A stretch of DNA of 64,000 nt from positions 33,591,501 through 33,655,500 of the forward strand of contig NC_065886.2 of assembly GCF_932274485.2 (NCBI RefSeq), given 5' to 3'. Position numbers and translations under genes: made by a program. Origin of the DNA: Patella vulgata (taxonomy: Eukaryota; Mollusca; Gastropoda; Patellidae). A model generated the notes under the pieces. It searched no databases and was not told the origin of the DNA. It saw nothing but the letters and a program-made list of their open reading frames with translations. Shown here in pieces: positions 1-11,512 of the stretch. Each line of letters opens with the position of its first letter. Within the stretch, counting starts at the first letter, position 1.

Positions 1-523
1 GTCGATGTGTAGACACTGTAGTCTCCTGGGAAAATGTCGATTATGAACGGCATATAGGCCGGTTGGTGCAGAAGAGTACGACTTTAACCCCATTTCCTTT
101 TACTTATTTCCTGTTAAACACTGAAAACTTTCAGCATAAGTATTTATTTAAAAAAAAATCAACTATGTTAAAAAAGAAATAGTTTGGAAAACCTCAAACA
201 AGGGCGATTTTTTACGCTTGAGAAAGCCTAATACGATAAACTAGAACTGAACACACGACCAAATCCCCTTGCAGATTACACAAATCTCTAATCCTCTAAT
301 CTCCTCTTACCATACTTGATCTATTTCGGGTGAATGGTTTATCCCTTCCCTTTAACATACCTGTACAGGTCGACGAACACTCCTAGGATATATCTAATAT
401 AGCTATCAATTCTTCCCTCTTTTCCTCCCCTTAAATCCCCCCTTCCTGTCCCTTTTTACAGATAAATATGATCATGGAAGTAATCTGTTGACAAATGGGA
501 GAAAAATGTCATAAACTACATAT
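1..523. other. non-genic AT-rich sequence
   Basis: No open frame, repeat or RNA gene that I could support is visible here. Confidence 0.5.
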
Positions 524-526
524 GAG

Positions 527-563
<37 letters not shown>

Positions 564-786
564 CAGAGAAAGCCATGTCATATGGGGACGGGACTAACAT
601 GGTTCAATTCTATTTCAATAATACGTTTGTGCATGGTCTTTTAGCTGTGGGAGGAAACCGGAGGACCTGGAGAAAACCCTCAGGGGTTAGGCACGGGACA
701 TTACTCCTTGTCACGTACAAGTGTGGGCTGGAAACTGAATGACAGGCCGTATGATCTAAAGCGCACCATTGCCCCCCCCCCCCCCC
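524..786 (-). mobile_element. SINE family A copy with (GA)n tail
   Basis: The plus strand begins with a long (GA)n run, then a diverged central block (GGGAGGAAACCGGAGGACC), then CTTGTCACGTACAAG and a C-rich run at the head end. Read on the minus strand this is head, conserved core and tail. The usual AAATGGGGTTTAACG at the tail is degraded here. Confidence 0.75.
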
Positions 787-1082
787 GATCCGAAAGTAAC
801 AACTAGACTTGATTTATTAACGTATCACAAATCATTCTGTACATTTAAAAACATATTATGTTTAGAATAACAAATAAAATAGAGATGATTTCCGGCCATA
901 ATTGATCTACGAGACATGACTACATATTACATGTTTCATTCCTATAGTTACAGTATAACGTGTATTATGTTGAATGTGGAGTTAAAATAAAGATAATTTT
1001 TAAAAAAAACAAAGACCGGTAAAAAGATAAAAATGCTATTTGTAATCCATCGGGGTGGGTGTGGGAGATTTGATATGATGAT

Positions 1083-1210
1083 AACGAGTAGGGTCGCCTG
1101 TCTAACCTCGTGGGTTTTCTCCGGGTTTTCTATATTCCCCCCTCTGCTAAAGACCCCTACGCACAGGGAATTATTCGACTAAAATTGAACCAGATCGTAG
1201 TCCCGAAATA
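1083..1210 (+). mobile_element. SINE family A fragment
   Basis: Contains AGGGTCGCCTGTCTAACCTC, CGTGGGTTTTCTCCGGG and a run matching the 3' part of family A in forward orientation. The tRNA-like head is missing. Confidence 0.7.
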
Positions 1211-1736
1211 CCCTCTGTTTGTAATCAATCTGGTGGAAACATGAGTTCATAGCCCCAAAGATGATGTTACATTACGAATAAGAAAACCCCCGAAATATTC
1301 AAAAATATTACCTTTTCTGTCCGGATTCTATAAACATATTTATGAAAGAGTGTAAATTAACATCCAACATAATATATATCCAACTTCTGATTTCTACGCC
1401 TCATCTCAACTTATATGACATCAAATAAAAACAGGGCCTGGGGCAGACGACACACATTCTGATCTAAACTAAGATAAAAAATAATTCATACAAAACATTA
1501 AACGCATTGCTCCACTTACAAACCTTTCATCATATTTTTTTACACAATTTACAGCTAACATTTGAAATCAATATCCTGTCAATTGATCGATTTATCAAAA
1601 TGTCTTTGATAATAAACGTATTGATTTATTGGGCTTTATTTACCGTTTAATTAACATTCATGTGACATATTGCAAGTGTCTCTTCGTCGAATATTCATAA
1701 AGGTTTTTTTCATAAACATGTAGGCCTACCGAACTG
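1211..1736. other. non-genic AT-rich sequence
   Basis: Nothing with a coding or repeat signature that I can support. Confidence 0.4.
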
Positions 1737-1780
1737 GGTATGACGTCGTCGCAGTCATATTGGAATTATGACGTCATACC
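1737..1780. repeat. perfect 11-bp inverted repeat with TGACGTCA-like halves
   Basis: GGTATGACGTC at 1737-1747 is the exact reverse complement of GACGTCATACC at 1770-1780, with a 22-nt spacer. The right half includes the CREB/ATF consensus TGACGTCA. A 65-codon open frame starts inside it but has no other coding sign. It may be a regulatory pair or a small element terminus. Confidence 0.4.
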
Positions 1781-1943
1781 AAAAATAGAAATCGGTCAAT
1801 CTATGCACAATAAAATTGTCAAAGAAACAAGCATGTCAAGTTTCATATCGGTCGTACGCAAACAACAACAAGAAAACAAGATGAATAACGATTGGGGGCC
1901 AGTCATTGGTCCAAAAAAATGTTTGTATGTTATCTAATGCCTG

Positions 1944-2960
1944 GTTTTCACGTGGGCTACGAATTCCTCCGACGAGTGCCGAATCGAAATTAACGTGACA
2001 ATTCGGCAAAATTTTTAAATAATCGTAGAGGGGAGTAGCTACGAAACAGTTACGAATAGTGTACGAAAGAGTTACGATAATTCGTGGTTAATCGGGTGAA
2101 AAATATGTCGAATCGCAAGATTGGGTTCGATAATGGTGCGAAATGAAAGTATCATCTATGAATTGTAACGATTCCTGCAGATAAGAATATGCCGAATACA
2201 GTTACGAATACACTCCACGAATGATGTCGATAAAGCTACGAAAAGTTTACAATATTCAGCACCATTCGTGTCAATTCGGCATATTCTTAGGTCCCTAAAA
2301 GCTGTAAAAGTCACCGATCGCTGCCGAACCCTTAATTGGTCATAGTCAAGGTAAATGTTGTCATTTAGGCCCCGGAAACTGTTATGCTGGGAACGGATCA
2401 GTGTCGCTTATTTTGTCTGGCTTTCACGTGGGCTACGAATACCACGAATCGTCCCGAATCCAAAAAAAATCCCGATTCGTAGATTAGCCGTAGACGGTTT
2501 TTGAAGATCGTAAAGGATTCTTATCTTTGTCTAACACATTCGTATTGTTTGTACCAGTTCGTAGATCGGCCACGAAAGTTTTTGTTCGTCAAAAACTTTC
2601 ATGGCCGGTTTACCAATTTTGGAATTCGTGGAATTGTAGAATTCGTAGATGTATCGTTAACCCGTCCTAACCCTTTGTTACCATCCGTATAATAGCTTCC
2701 TTTACGATTCTATGAAATTTGTGTCCATTCGAAACTGAATTCGGCATATTTGTAAAAATTCGTTTTATTCTTATCTGAATCGTAACTGAATCGCTTTAAT
2801 TTGTATTTATGATTCTTTCATTTCGTAGAACCCTACCCTGACATTTTTCACTCGATTACCCACCTATTATCGTAACTCTTTCGAGAATTATTCGTAACTG
2901 CTTCATAGCTCAGATTCTTTACGATCTTTTTTTTCCACCGAATCGCCGCGAATTTCGATT
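1944..2960. mobile_element. about 1-kb imperfect foldback element
   Basis: The left arm (about 2020-2220) and the right arm (about 2700-2935) are inverted copies. Shared blocks include AAGAGTTACGATAAT, GTTACGAATA, GTGAAAAAT, GAAATGAAAG and CAGATAAGAATA in the same order. The segment TTTCACGTGGGCTACGAAT occurs at about 1948 and again at about 2423, so the left terminus appears twice. The motif TTACGAAT and its complement are scattered throughout. No transposase frame is visible, so this looks like a non-autonomous palindromic DNA element. Confidence 0.7.
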
Positions 2961-3011
2961 AATTTGGATCCAGATGAGGGATAAGTTCGATTGCGTGACG
3001 TAACTGATTAC

Positions 3012-3358
3012 AGATGCATTATTTGAGATATAGATAATGAGCTGGTCGTTCTTGTTATAATAGTTAACAAATATATAATGAAAAATTATTATATTGAAAC
3101 ATTCAGTCAAATTACTCGTTTCTGGGCGAAGTTATCAGACTTTGAAGTAGTCACAATATAGTCTGACAATATTGTCAAGTACCAGTGTTACGATGATAAA
3201 CAAAGTCTCAATTGAAAATCGTGGCCATTCGATGTTCTAGATAGTTGATTATGGGCTTGTCATGTTAACAAATGTAAGTAATCATTTATGTAACATATGA
3301 AACCAAAAGAAAGACATGCAAAAGGCAGATTTTGCTCCTAAATATATTGTATATTTTG
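3012..3358 (-). mobile_element. MITE family X copy
   Basis: Reverse-orientation copy of the family with ends near GATGCATTATGTAAGAGC. Read on the minus strand it has the order AAAGGCAGAT, CTTTCTTTTGGTTTCA, GACAAGCCCATAATCAACT, GTACTTGACAAT and TATAACAAGAACG seen in the copies at 35.8, 37.3, 45.9 and 63.6 kb. Non-coding. Confidence 0.75.
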
Positions 3359-3599
3359 TGATCTCTAGGATGTCTAGTACCGATATAAGAAAGATGAACA
3401 GATCATGTAGAGATTACCTTATGGGACATTATTAATTTGAATAAATTTGTATGTGACAAGAGGTCGGTCATTATTACTAATAAAGAAAATCTGTTTTGTA
3501 GTTTTAATGCAACCAGGTCACTTGGAGACTGTTTGAAGTTTAGAAGTACCCACGAGGTACGACTGCTTGTCTTATTCTATCGTCATTATACTTAGCGCA

Positions 3600-3735
3600 C
3601 GCACCGGTGTGGTAGGAAACTGGAGAACCCGTAGTAAACCCACGAGGTTTAGAAACCACGACTCCAAGCCACAGGTGTCCGGCTAGCTAGACATCGAACT
3701 CGAAGCGCGGCGATCTAGACCACTAGCCACCCCAA
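3600..3735 (-). mobile_element. SINE fragment with tRNA-like head
   Basis: GGTAGGAAACTGGAGAACCC, AAACCCACGAGG and GAAACCACGAC match the family A core and B-box region. The head (ACTAGCCACCCC on the plus strand) differs from the main family A, so this may be a sister subfamily. Confidence 0.55.
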
Positions 3736-4012
3736 CCCAATAATATTTCAGGATAAAAATAGTGAGTTATTTTAGTTTCTACTTTAAATGGAATTATCCG
3801 GATAATTCAATATTTACATCAGTATTTAAGGAAGGTAAAATCTCCTCTGTTTGGTGAAATTAATTAAGTTCATATAGATGATATGAAAGGTAAATTAGTC
3901 CAGGTAACACACAGGTAATCCTCAGGTAAATAAGACCGTTCCTTTGTACTTTAATCACCTGATTAGGCCTTTGTCGTGCCTTTAATTAACGTTGCTTTGA
4001 TATCAGATGATA

Positions 4013-4440
4013 AGAAATGGGGTTTAACGTTCTACTTTTCTGCACCACCCAGACTAATGAAGACGGACACACCTAATGCAGTGTGTTATAAGAGGATTTC
4101 TCGCCTACTCGACCTCGAATTCCAACTGCAAAGTGGTCTTTTACTTGCATGCCTTCGGTTTTTTTATTCCACCCGAACGACTACAACTGTCCCTTGTCAG
4201 ACCTTCCGCCTTGCACCACTGGCAAGGTTGAATCATGCAAAATACCACGAAGGAACGTTTGCCCAGACATCACCGTTTCCGTTTACTTTCCATCGAATTC
4301 AAACCGCCAACGGTTCTTTCACGTGTTTCGTCCTATCCGAATGATTACGCCTTGTTCCTTACCCCAGTCCCTTCGTCTTCCATTACTAACACGTGGAAAC
4401 CACTCAGGGAAATCCCGAGGAGCCTGCTCGGACAGCACCG
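4013..4440 (-). mobile_element. SINE family B copy, rearranged
   Basis: Starts with the reverse of the tail (AAATGGGGTTTAACG), then TTCTGCACC, GACTAATGAAGACGGACA, CAGTGTGTTATAAGAGG and CTTTTACTTGCATGCC. Further family B blocks repeat at about 4260-4340, so the body is partly duplicated. Overlapping open frames of up to 123 codons are by-products of this element. Confidence 0.65.
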
Positions 4441-4659
4441 GGACCGAAACCGGGACCATTAGTCCTTTAATACATAAGTGGGTTGAATCCACCACCAGTT
4501 ATCTCCCTTATTACGCGTGAACGAATGGATAGACTTAAAGCATAATGTATGATATTTTGATCAACGTGATAGAAATTTACGTTTCTAGAACTGAAGAAAC
4601 CCGTACGGAAATGGAATGAATATCACCGAGAAGATGTCACACTTATTTCACTAAGCCTA

Positions 4660-4860
4660 TTCCAGGACTTCACTGGGTTGCTCAGACTGGGCTAATAAAG
4701 ACGGACATACGCCATACAGTGTGCCGTGAGGGAACTTTGGCCCGGAGAGCAGCACCGGCCATACGCACTACTCTTCTATTACAACTGTCAAGGGTTCTTT
4801 TACGTGCACGCCAAAGTGTCACTGCGACCCCAAGAGGCCACAAACACTGACGAATTCTTT
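4660..4860 (-). mobile_element. SINE family B fragment
   Basis: Contains CAGACTGGGCTAATAAAGAC, CATACAGTGTGCCGTGAGGG and AAGGGTTCTTTTACGTGCA, all family B 3'-half blocks on the minus strand. The head is lost. Confidence 0.65.
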
Positions 4861-5617
4861 ATAAGCAATTAAAGTATGCCTCTATAATATTAACGTTATA
4901 TATTATAACTGTCTTACCTTTTTACCTTTCGGCCAAATCATCTGCTTTATCTGGCATTAAAGTTTACACTTTGGCATTCAGCACTTAATTCTAAACATAA
5001 AAACATTATGTTGCCCCTTTATTCCAGCCTGATAGAGACGTTTACCAGATGACCGCGGTCTCCAACACGCGAATTACAGCACGTTATTTTCTCTTCCAAT
5101 GATTACAAACAAATGTTTGAATTTTCGCATTTATATTAATTTGTTATCATCAGTACTAAAAACAACCCCCCAAAAAGATGTATAGATACCTCTTAACAAA
5201 ATGAGCACAAAACAGCAAGTAAATCCGGCCCAGACCACAAAAATCTGAATTTTACTTGGTTGCGCGACAATCATTACTGTTGTTATTGTAAATGGCAAGT
5301 GAATATACATACATTTTTTGTATAAATGAAGGTGGGCTGATTCATGGTTTGAAAGCTGGAGTAAAATTGCCTTTTTTATAAAAAAAAACAATAACAAAAA
5401 AAAAAAAACCGTTGGTAAAAACATTTGTATTATTGTCAGGAGAATATCGGGTCGCAAAGGCCGTGAATTTCAGATAAAATCACCCCATCGTAGATTCATG
5501 CTATTCTCATATAACCGTGATAAGATCTGTAAATATTTCACATATACCAGTGAAGAAATATTAATACAAATGGATGATAGTCTGTATCTTGAAGATCTGG
5601 GGACTGGTAGACAAAAT
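4861..5617. other. non-genic sequence
   Basis: AT-rich. A minus-strand frame at 5131-5457 gives a low-complexity hydrophobic peptide translated through poly(A/T) runs and is not supported as a gene. Confidence 0.4.
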
Positions 5618-6222
5618 CGGTGCCGGGTTTAGATGAAGCAGTGTCTTAATTCCCCACCCTCGCTACTAGAACAAGACGAAAGAGTGTTTAAACAAAATTA
5701 AGCAACGTCAAGAATAATGAAGGATGTTTAAGATAACGGTGCGTGTAAGACAGCTTATGACCGTCAAAAATATTATAAACCTTGGCTGTAGTAGGGTCAC
5801 TAGATCTTGACGCCTTGCCAAGCCTGTAGGTAAATTCTAGATCCCGACGCCCTTGATTCCAGATTGCCAAGCCTATATGGGTAAATCCTACATCTTGAAG
5901 CCCTAGGTTCCAGCATGTCAAGCCTATGCTAAATCCTAGATGTTGAGGCTTTAGACTTAAGCATGGCGAGCCTATGCTAAATCCTTGATGTTGAAGCTTT
6001 AGACTTAAGCATGATGGCGAGCCTATAGGCAAATCCTAGATCTTGAGGCCTTAGATTTCAGCCTGCCAAGCTTTTGAGGCCTTAAACTTCAGCGTGCCGA
6101 GCCTATAGGCAAATCCTAGCTTTTGTGGCCTTAGATTTCAGTTTACTTAGCCTATAGGTAAATCCTAGATCTCGAGGCCTTAAACTTCAGCCTGCCCAGT
6201 CTATAGGTAAATCCGGCACTGA
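5618..6222 (-). mobile_element. TIR element with internal minisatellite
   Basis: The ends are inverted: GGTGCCGGGTTTA at 5619-5631 and, on the other strand, CAGTGCCGGATTTA at about 6208-6222. The interior from about 5810 to 6215 holds roughly nine imperfect tandem units of 36-52 bp, each with a version of TAGATCTTGAGGCCTTAGA and CCAAGCCTATAGG. A second copy at 10.1 kb in opposite orientation carries only one or two units. No transposase frame is present. I saw no clear target duplication. Confidence 0.65.
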
Positions 6223-6494
6223 GTGGTATTGTTTTACGAAAGGTCCAAACATTTATTTCTTCAAACCATTGCTGGATAATAATAATATTGACAATAACAG
6301 ACATCAATACAAACCTTATAACAATTTGCAACAAATTACAGCCCATAAAATATACATTAAAAAATGTTAATTATTGAAGTCAACAATAAATGGAGAACCC
6401 AGAGATTATTTATCATATTAAATAACAGGGTGTGTGAAACAAACCGTGTCGTATAGATAAATATCTACCTACCGCTTATACACATTTAAAGGGC

Positions 6495-6700
6495 CCCATG
6501 TACGACACCACGAACGTCTTCTTTTATTAGTGTTTAACGTCCGCTTCCACCGAGGTTTCTTATATTTTACTATGCTCATCGGAGTACCCACGGCACATAC
6601 GCGCACACAAGGGATTGAAACCACGACCGCAAGCCAGAGGTGACCGGTCGGTAGAGCTCGAAGCGTAACACTCCAGACCATCCCACCCCACCCCTCGACA
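6495..6700 (-). mobile_element. SINE-like repeat, third head type
   Basis: Plus-strand blocks TTAGTGTTTAACGTCCGCTT, GATTGAAACCACGACCGC and GGTAGAGCTCGAAGCG resemble a tail, a B box and a tRNA-like A-box region in reverse order. It is too diverged to assign to family A or B. Confidence 0.4.
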
Positions 6701-6837
6701 CCACTATACGCTCACAGTTTATTATTCTTTCATTCGATTAAAAATTTCTATTATTCTCATGTTTCTATTAATCCTCATTATTAATTAATCACAAGCTTAT
6801 TGTTTTATTTTACTGTAATGTCTTTTATATTTTTATC

Positions 6838-7209
6838 CAATCTGATTAAAATACAGATTTATATTTCGTTTCGTTTTTTATACTTTCGATGCGGCCTACA
6901 CTACATGAAGATCTGACCAGTTGTACTGGAAGGTCAGGTCCGGGGTCGTACGAGCGGCTTTTGACCCTATGACGTCAGGCATTGATTAATCAATCAGCGT
7001 TAACGTTTCTAGTGGTTTACTTACAGTTTCGTGCATCGTACGCCAAGAAGTCATCGTAACAGATGGTTTCGTTGGCTAATCCCTCACGCTATCCAGAACG
7101 CAGGTTATATGACAACTCTTCCAGACCCTAGTGTACTATAGAGACACATAAAACGAAATTTTGAACTAGAGAAATGAAACGAAATAGTACCCGTGATTTA
7201 ATCAGATTG
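6838..7209. mobile_element. MITE family Y copy
   Basis: Terminal inverted repeats CAATCTGATTAAA / TTTAATCAGATTG bound 372 bp. A subterminal TTTCGTTTCGTTTTT pairs with AAACGAAATAGT near the other end. The interior carries AAGATCTGACCAGTTGTA, TATGACGTCAGGCATTGATT and TTGGCTAATCCCTCAC, shared with copies at 22286 and 23265. No coding capacity. Confidence 0.8.
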
Positions 7210-7238
7210 AATTTTTATCTTTCCTCTTAAATTGGGGG

Positions 7239-7290
7239 GTTGGATGGCCGAATGGTTAGCAGGTGCGCGTTGTATCATAAGGTCTGTCAT
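7239..7290 (+). mobile_element. SINE family A tRNA-like head fragment
   Basis: GTTGGATGGCCGAATGGTTA is the A-box-bearing head of family A, followed by GTATCATAAGGTCTGTCAT; the body is absent. The head resembles Leu/Ser tRNA but the cloverleaf does not continue, so it is not a tRNA gene. Confidence 0.6.
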
Positions 7291-7299
7291 GGAGGATAG

Positions 7300-8012
7300 A
7301 CCATAAAGGTATTAACACTTCCATTGTTTTCACGTGGTGTAGTTTTCATCCTAGCTCAAATAGAAAATCTATTAGCAAGCAGAACAGATATTTTCTAAAA
7401 GGACAGCGCTTTAAGGAGATGATTGCTGGAAAACGATCTTGCGCATCCGAAGAAGGCCACATCAGTAAAGAAAGATTTTAGTATAAAGAGTCAGTTTGGG
7501 AACTAAAACCTTTATAATATGTAGTATTGATGTGTGCAGGAACTGTGTGCATGGAAATCTGTGTTCTATAACTTGATGCCTTCAAAAGTCCAGAATGAAT
7601 TGTTAATATTTGTGTTTCCATGATGAGGGAGTATTCTATATATAACGTGTTTTAAAATAATTTCTTCGAAGTTGAGGAACTCTTATCAGAAACAAGCAAT
7701 GGGGTTATCAGATGAATTTACATTTTACAGTACGGACTTTTACAAAGATACGCAACAATGAATTGGAATACCTTAAACTCTGGTTTGGATATTGTAAAAC
7801 GTGAGAGCCTTTTATGAACATTCCTCTCCACACCCGTAATGATTTTCATGAACGAAAAACAAATGCTGGAAAGGATAGAACACGCTCAGCTCGGTATACG
7901 TTTATCAGGAAATTACCTTGAACCCATACACGTATAATAAGATCAGTGGCTGTTTCCCCCCCCCCCCCCCTATATCTGTTAATTTTAACGAAATGTAGGA
8001 AGCTAAACAATT
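7300..8012. other. non-genic sequence with C tract
   Basis: No supported gene. A C run of about 14 lies near 7957-7970. Confidence 0.4.
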
Positions 8013-8092
8013 AGAGAGAGAGAGGGAGAGACAGAGTGATACATACCTTATGATACAACGCACACGCGCTAACCATTCGGTCATCCAACCGA
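8013..8092 (-). mobile_element. SINE family A head fragment
   Basis: A (GA)-rich run, then CTTATGATACAACGCACAC and GCTAACCATTCGGTCATCC, the reverse of the family A head. The core between tail and head is deleted. Confidence 0.55.
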
Positions 8093-8400
8093 AAAAACAA
8101 ATATGTAAGGTATCAATAATATTAGAATTAACATCTGGATATTCCTGTGTATAATTACCTGTTTTGAATTATTGGGATATTATACAATTTTTACCTTAAA
8201 TTTTCAATGTTTCCTACCCTTACAGTGAATTTGTAAAATTTAAAAATCAATAAAATTACAGGTGATACTATTAGGCCACGAAACAACATTCGACTTTCCT
8301 TGTACCAGGCTTATAAACTTTTTTAAAAATCTGTCTCATTCATTTACGACCTATCTGTTACTTGAGCATGGTAAACAAAACATAACCCAAGGGAATAGCA

Positions 8401-9480
8401 TCACAATTCAGAAGGAGTAAATGTAGGAGTTATAAAAACAGGGAGGTTGTGTGAGATTTTTTTTCTCCATAATTTTGGTGCACAAATGGAAAAGGCACGA
8501 TTACCACTGGAGCAATGTTTGATTTTTGCTCGTTTACAAGAATATTGTCTTGGGGATGGTGAATATAAAGTTAAAAGATTAGATAAATAAGATGGGTCGA
8601 GATCATTAACTGTCAATTAAAAAGGATTAGGGAAATACGTTTTCTATCATAGTAAGGACAGTAGAATGCACTACGCGATATGGAAAACCATACAATAAAG
8701 TATTCGTGATACCAATGGGAGATTTGAGAAGTTTCTAAGGTGTTTACAATAGTTGTCCAACATTTGGTTTCAGTTTCCAATATTTCTCAAATTGCAATAT
8801 CCTAATTTACATACCATTGAAAATATTTATATTGCACACAATTCCATTAAAATTAATCCGACCAAATACAAATAACAGAAGAAAATATGTATGTAACAAT
8901 ATAACTTTCTTAATGCGATGCAGGGATGTCGGTATTAGAAGGATGTCTCTGGTTGGTCAACATTAACTAAGTATTGTTTAAATGTTGTGTACATGTATAT
9001 TGTCTTGTTACATTTCATATTTTATCATTGCTTGATACTGACTAGAGAAGCCTGGTTGAAATGTCGCTCAGTAATAAGCAGTACATGTAATTGTATTCCA
9101 TAGACTTGTGACTTGTATATAACGCATTTAGCTTCGATTTATTACAAAACAAAAACACAATTAATGTTATTAATGTAATAGGCAGTCGAAAGAGGACGAA
9201 CCTTTAATTGCTTCCTTAACTCCGCAGTATTTTGCATAAGTTGCAATTTGTGTACAAGAGACGAGGCTATTGGAGTAGCCGAGTCTGGATAAAATCAATG
9301 CTCGTGACTTGACTTCTGTCTTATTGTTAATTATATTATATTTTCCAACTGTGCAAGATTTGTGTCATCTGCCTAACTGTGATAATAGTAGATTGTATTT
9401 TTTTAGGATACTGGCGACGCTAAGTGCACAAACAACACTGGTCCAAGGGCAGAACCTTGGGGTACTCCATTCCCTAACAT
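8401..9480 (-). pseudogene. decayed non-LTR retrotransposon (LINE) reverse transcriptase
   Basis: Three parts of a LINE ORF2 occur in the right order on the minus strand. At about 9469-9424 is GVPQGSALGPVLF, reverse transcriptase motif B. At about 9372-9352 is ADDTNLAQLEN, the catalytic YADD box with the tyrosine position replaced by a stop. At 8616-8401 a 71-codon frame includes PSYLSNLLTLYSP and GNRAFSICAPKLW, which match the usual C-terminal tail (YLSDLL..Y.P then GDRAFS..AP.LWN). Stops and shifts separate the parts, so the copy is dead. The tail style fits CR1, L2 or Jockey groups; which one cannot be told by eye. Confidence 0.75.
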
Positions 9481-10113
9481 AACTGAATCGGATAAATAAT
9501 AATATTTTTATTCGTACTTAATTTTACACTTTCAAAGGGAAAAAGTACATAATATTTACAATATTTCATTAGGTATTTACAGTTAAATCTACAACATTCG
9601 TATGAAATGCATAATCAATAATTTCCCTAATATTAGGGTCTTGTTTTTGGGTCTCTAAATAACATTAAGTCTCTTAATCTATCAGCTACCTAATACATGA
9701 TTTACACTATTACCAATGTCACATATATTAATCGTATTTAGTGTATAACTTACATTCATTTCGCCAATATTATATTTGTAACATATATAATTAATATTAT
9801 TACGAAATGGATTTACTTCCATGAAGGGCATACAGAGCACTGATGCGTGCATTCATTTTATTTGTTAATATACTACTAATAATAAATTTCAGACATCTTT
9901 TATGTAGTTGAGCTTCTACTGTTATAATGAGTCAATGGAAAAATGCCAGAAATGCTATGATTGTAGGTCTGCACTGACTGTTCCATCTGCGATAAAGGGT
10001 GCTTAATCCAAATAGGTCCAAGTTTACAGACATGTCATCTTTTCGGTCAAAAGCGAATATTATTTGTTGTAATAAACCCGGTCATATCGGAATATATGGT
10101 GAACATAAAACCA
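9481..10113. other. non-genic AT-rich sequence
   Basis: No supported gene. It may include further decayed LINE sequence, which I could not confirm. Confidence 0.35.
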
Positions 10114-10345
10114 CTGCCGGATTTACATATAGGCTTGAAAGACTGAAACCTCGGGTCTCAAGATCTAGGGCGTCTCCGGCCAAGGTGTATAATATTTTTG
10201 ACATTGTCATGAGCCTTTCGTGCATGCAGTGCTATAGTCTTAAACAGTCGTCATCACCCCTTGCTTTTGCTCAATTGTGTTTCACCACACTTTCACCTTC
10301 CTCTAATCGTGAGGGTGGGGAATTTGGAGTGTCGCCTTGAGTGGA
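10114..10345 (+). mobile_element. second copy of the 5.6-kb TIR element
   Basis: Begins CACTGCCGGATTTACATATA, followed by CTCAAGATCTAGGGCG, CCAAGGTGTATAATATTTTT and GAGGGTGGGGAATT. This is the same order as the reverse complement of 5618-6222, but with the tandem block reduced to one or two units. The far terminus is diverged or cut. A 113-codon open frame across it is not coding-like. Confidence 0.65.
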
Positions 10346-11512
10346 ATGACTCAGGGCCTCTCTGCATAATATGAGAGATAAATAGGGTTTTACTATCACC
10401 TAATCACCCCAGAAGATAATGAACGATTTAGTGTATTCCTTGACGGCCAAAAACATACGGTTAGACACCAAAATTATCATCCTGGATTAAATACTATGTG
10501 AGTTATAGGGGATTATTTGAAATGTCGGCCGTCTTGGACTCCATCTTGAATTTCTCAAAACGCCCAAGGGTGACCGAGGTTCACTCGGCAGATTCTGAAA
10601 GAAGCCACCATAGGCTACTAAAGTCAATCCTAAAAAAAACTTTCTATACAATTTCCAGGTTCAGCCATAGTTCTGCCAGATTAATAGTGTGGTGAATATA
10701 CTCCATCGGAGCTTCACCTTCGGTCATTACCTTCTGCCATTTTCATCCAAAGATAGATCAGTGTCATTCTGAACATCATTTTGGCCCTGATAATGAATTT
10801 TATAAATGGTTTAAATTGAATTGCATTTTTTAAAGTCATATTACTGATATGTTTAAAACATGCTAAAATAAAGCCTTAAAATACATGGCATCTATACACA
10901 CTCTGGGCGGATCTAGAGGTATCTGGACAAATGAGATGTGGCAGAGCGCAAATGTAAAATGTAATGAGAGAAATGTAAAATGTAGACACGCCAATAAAAG
11001 CTTTTTCTTACAAAACATTTGTCCGTTGACACTTAACTTGACGTCTTACAATTAACTCTTGCCTTAGAGGAATTTTGACTTAATCAATACCGGTATTAGG
11101 ACTTTGTGCATTGTACTTTTTACATATTATCAATTGAAACGACATTGTCGCAGAGCATTTAATATTGGCAGCGATACCCTTCCATTTATCACACCCAAAT
11201 CCTGACTGCGAATAACCGGGTTCGGAATAATTGTTCTAGGTTAAATTCGGAAAATATACGGATTTGTTAATAATTAGTGTAATAAGTGATTGATTACTTT
11301 AATAACAATGCGCTAAATCACGGGAAAGGTGCTTCAAATTCTTGGCTGATTCGGAACATGGCAAGGTTCATTATTTAAATGACGAGGGTATTTAAAATAT
11401 GTTTGCATATAATTAATATAATAGTGTAATTAGTGATTGATTACTTCAATAATAATGAGCTAAATCACGGATGTTATTGGAGATGTCTTAATACGCAATA
11501 TTACCATATATA
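10346..11512. other. non-genic sequence with a diverged direct duplication
   Basis: About 11268-11330 and 11410-11475 are diverged direct copies: both carry TGATTGATTACTT and GCTAAATCACGG about 140 bp apart. No gene is supported. Confidence 0.4.

Noticed and set aside
3976-4520. Overlapping plus-strand frames of 122 and 123 codons
   Set aside because: The sequence is a reverse-orientation SINE family B copy.
7239-7290. Possible tRNA-Leu or tRNA-Ser gene
   Set aside because: Only the A-box half is tRNA-like; the same sequence recurs as the head of SINE family A and no cloverleaf closes.
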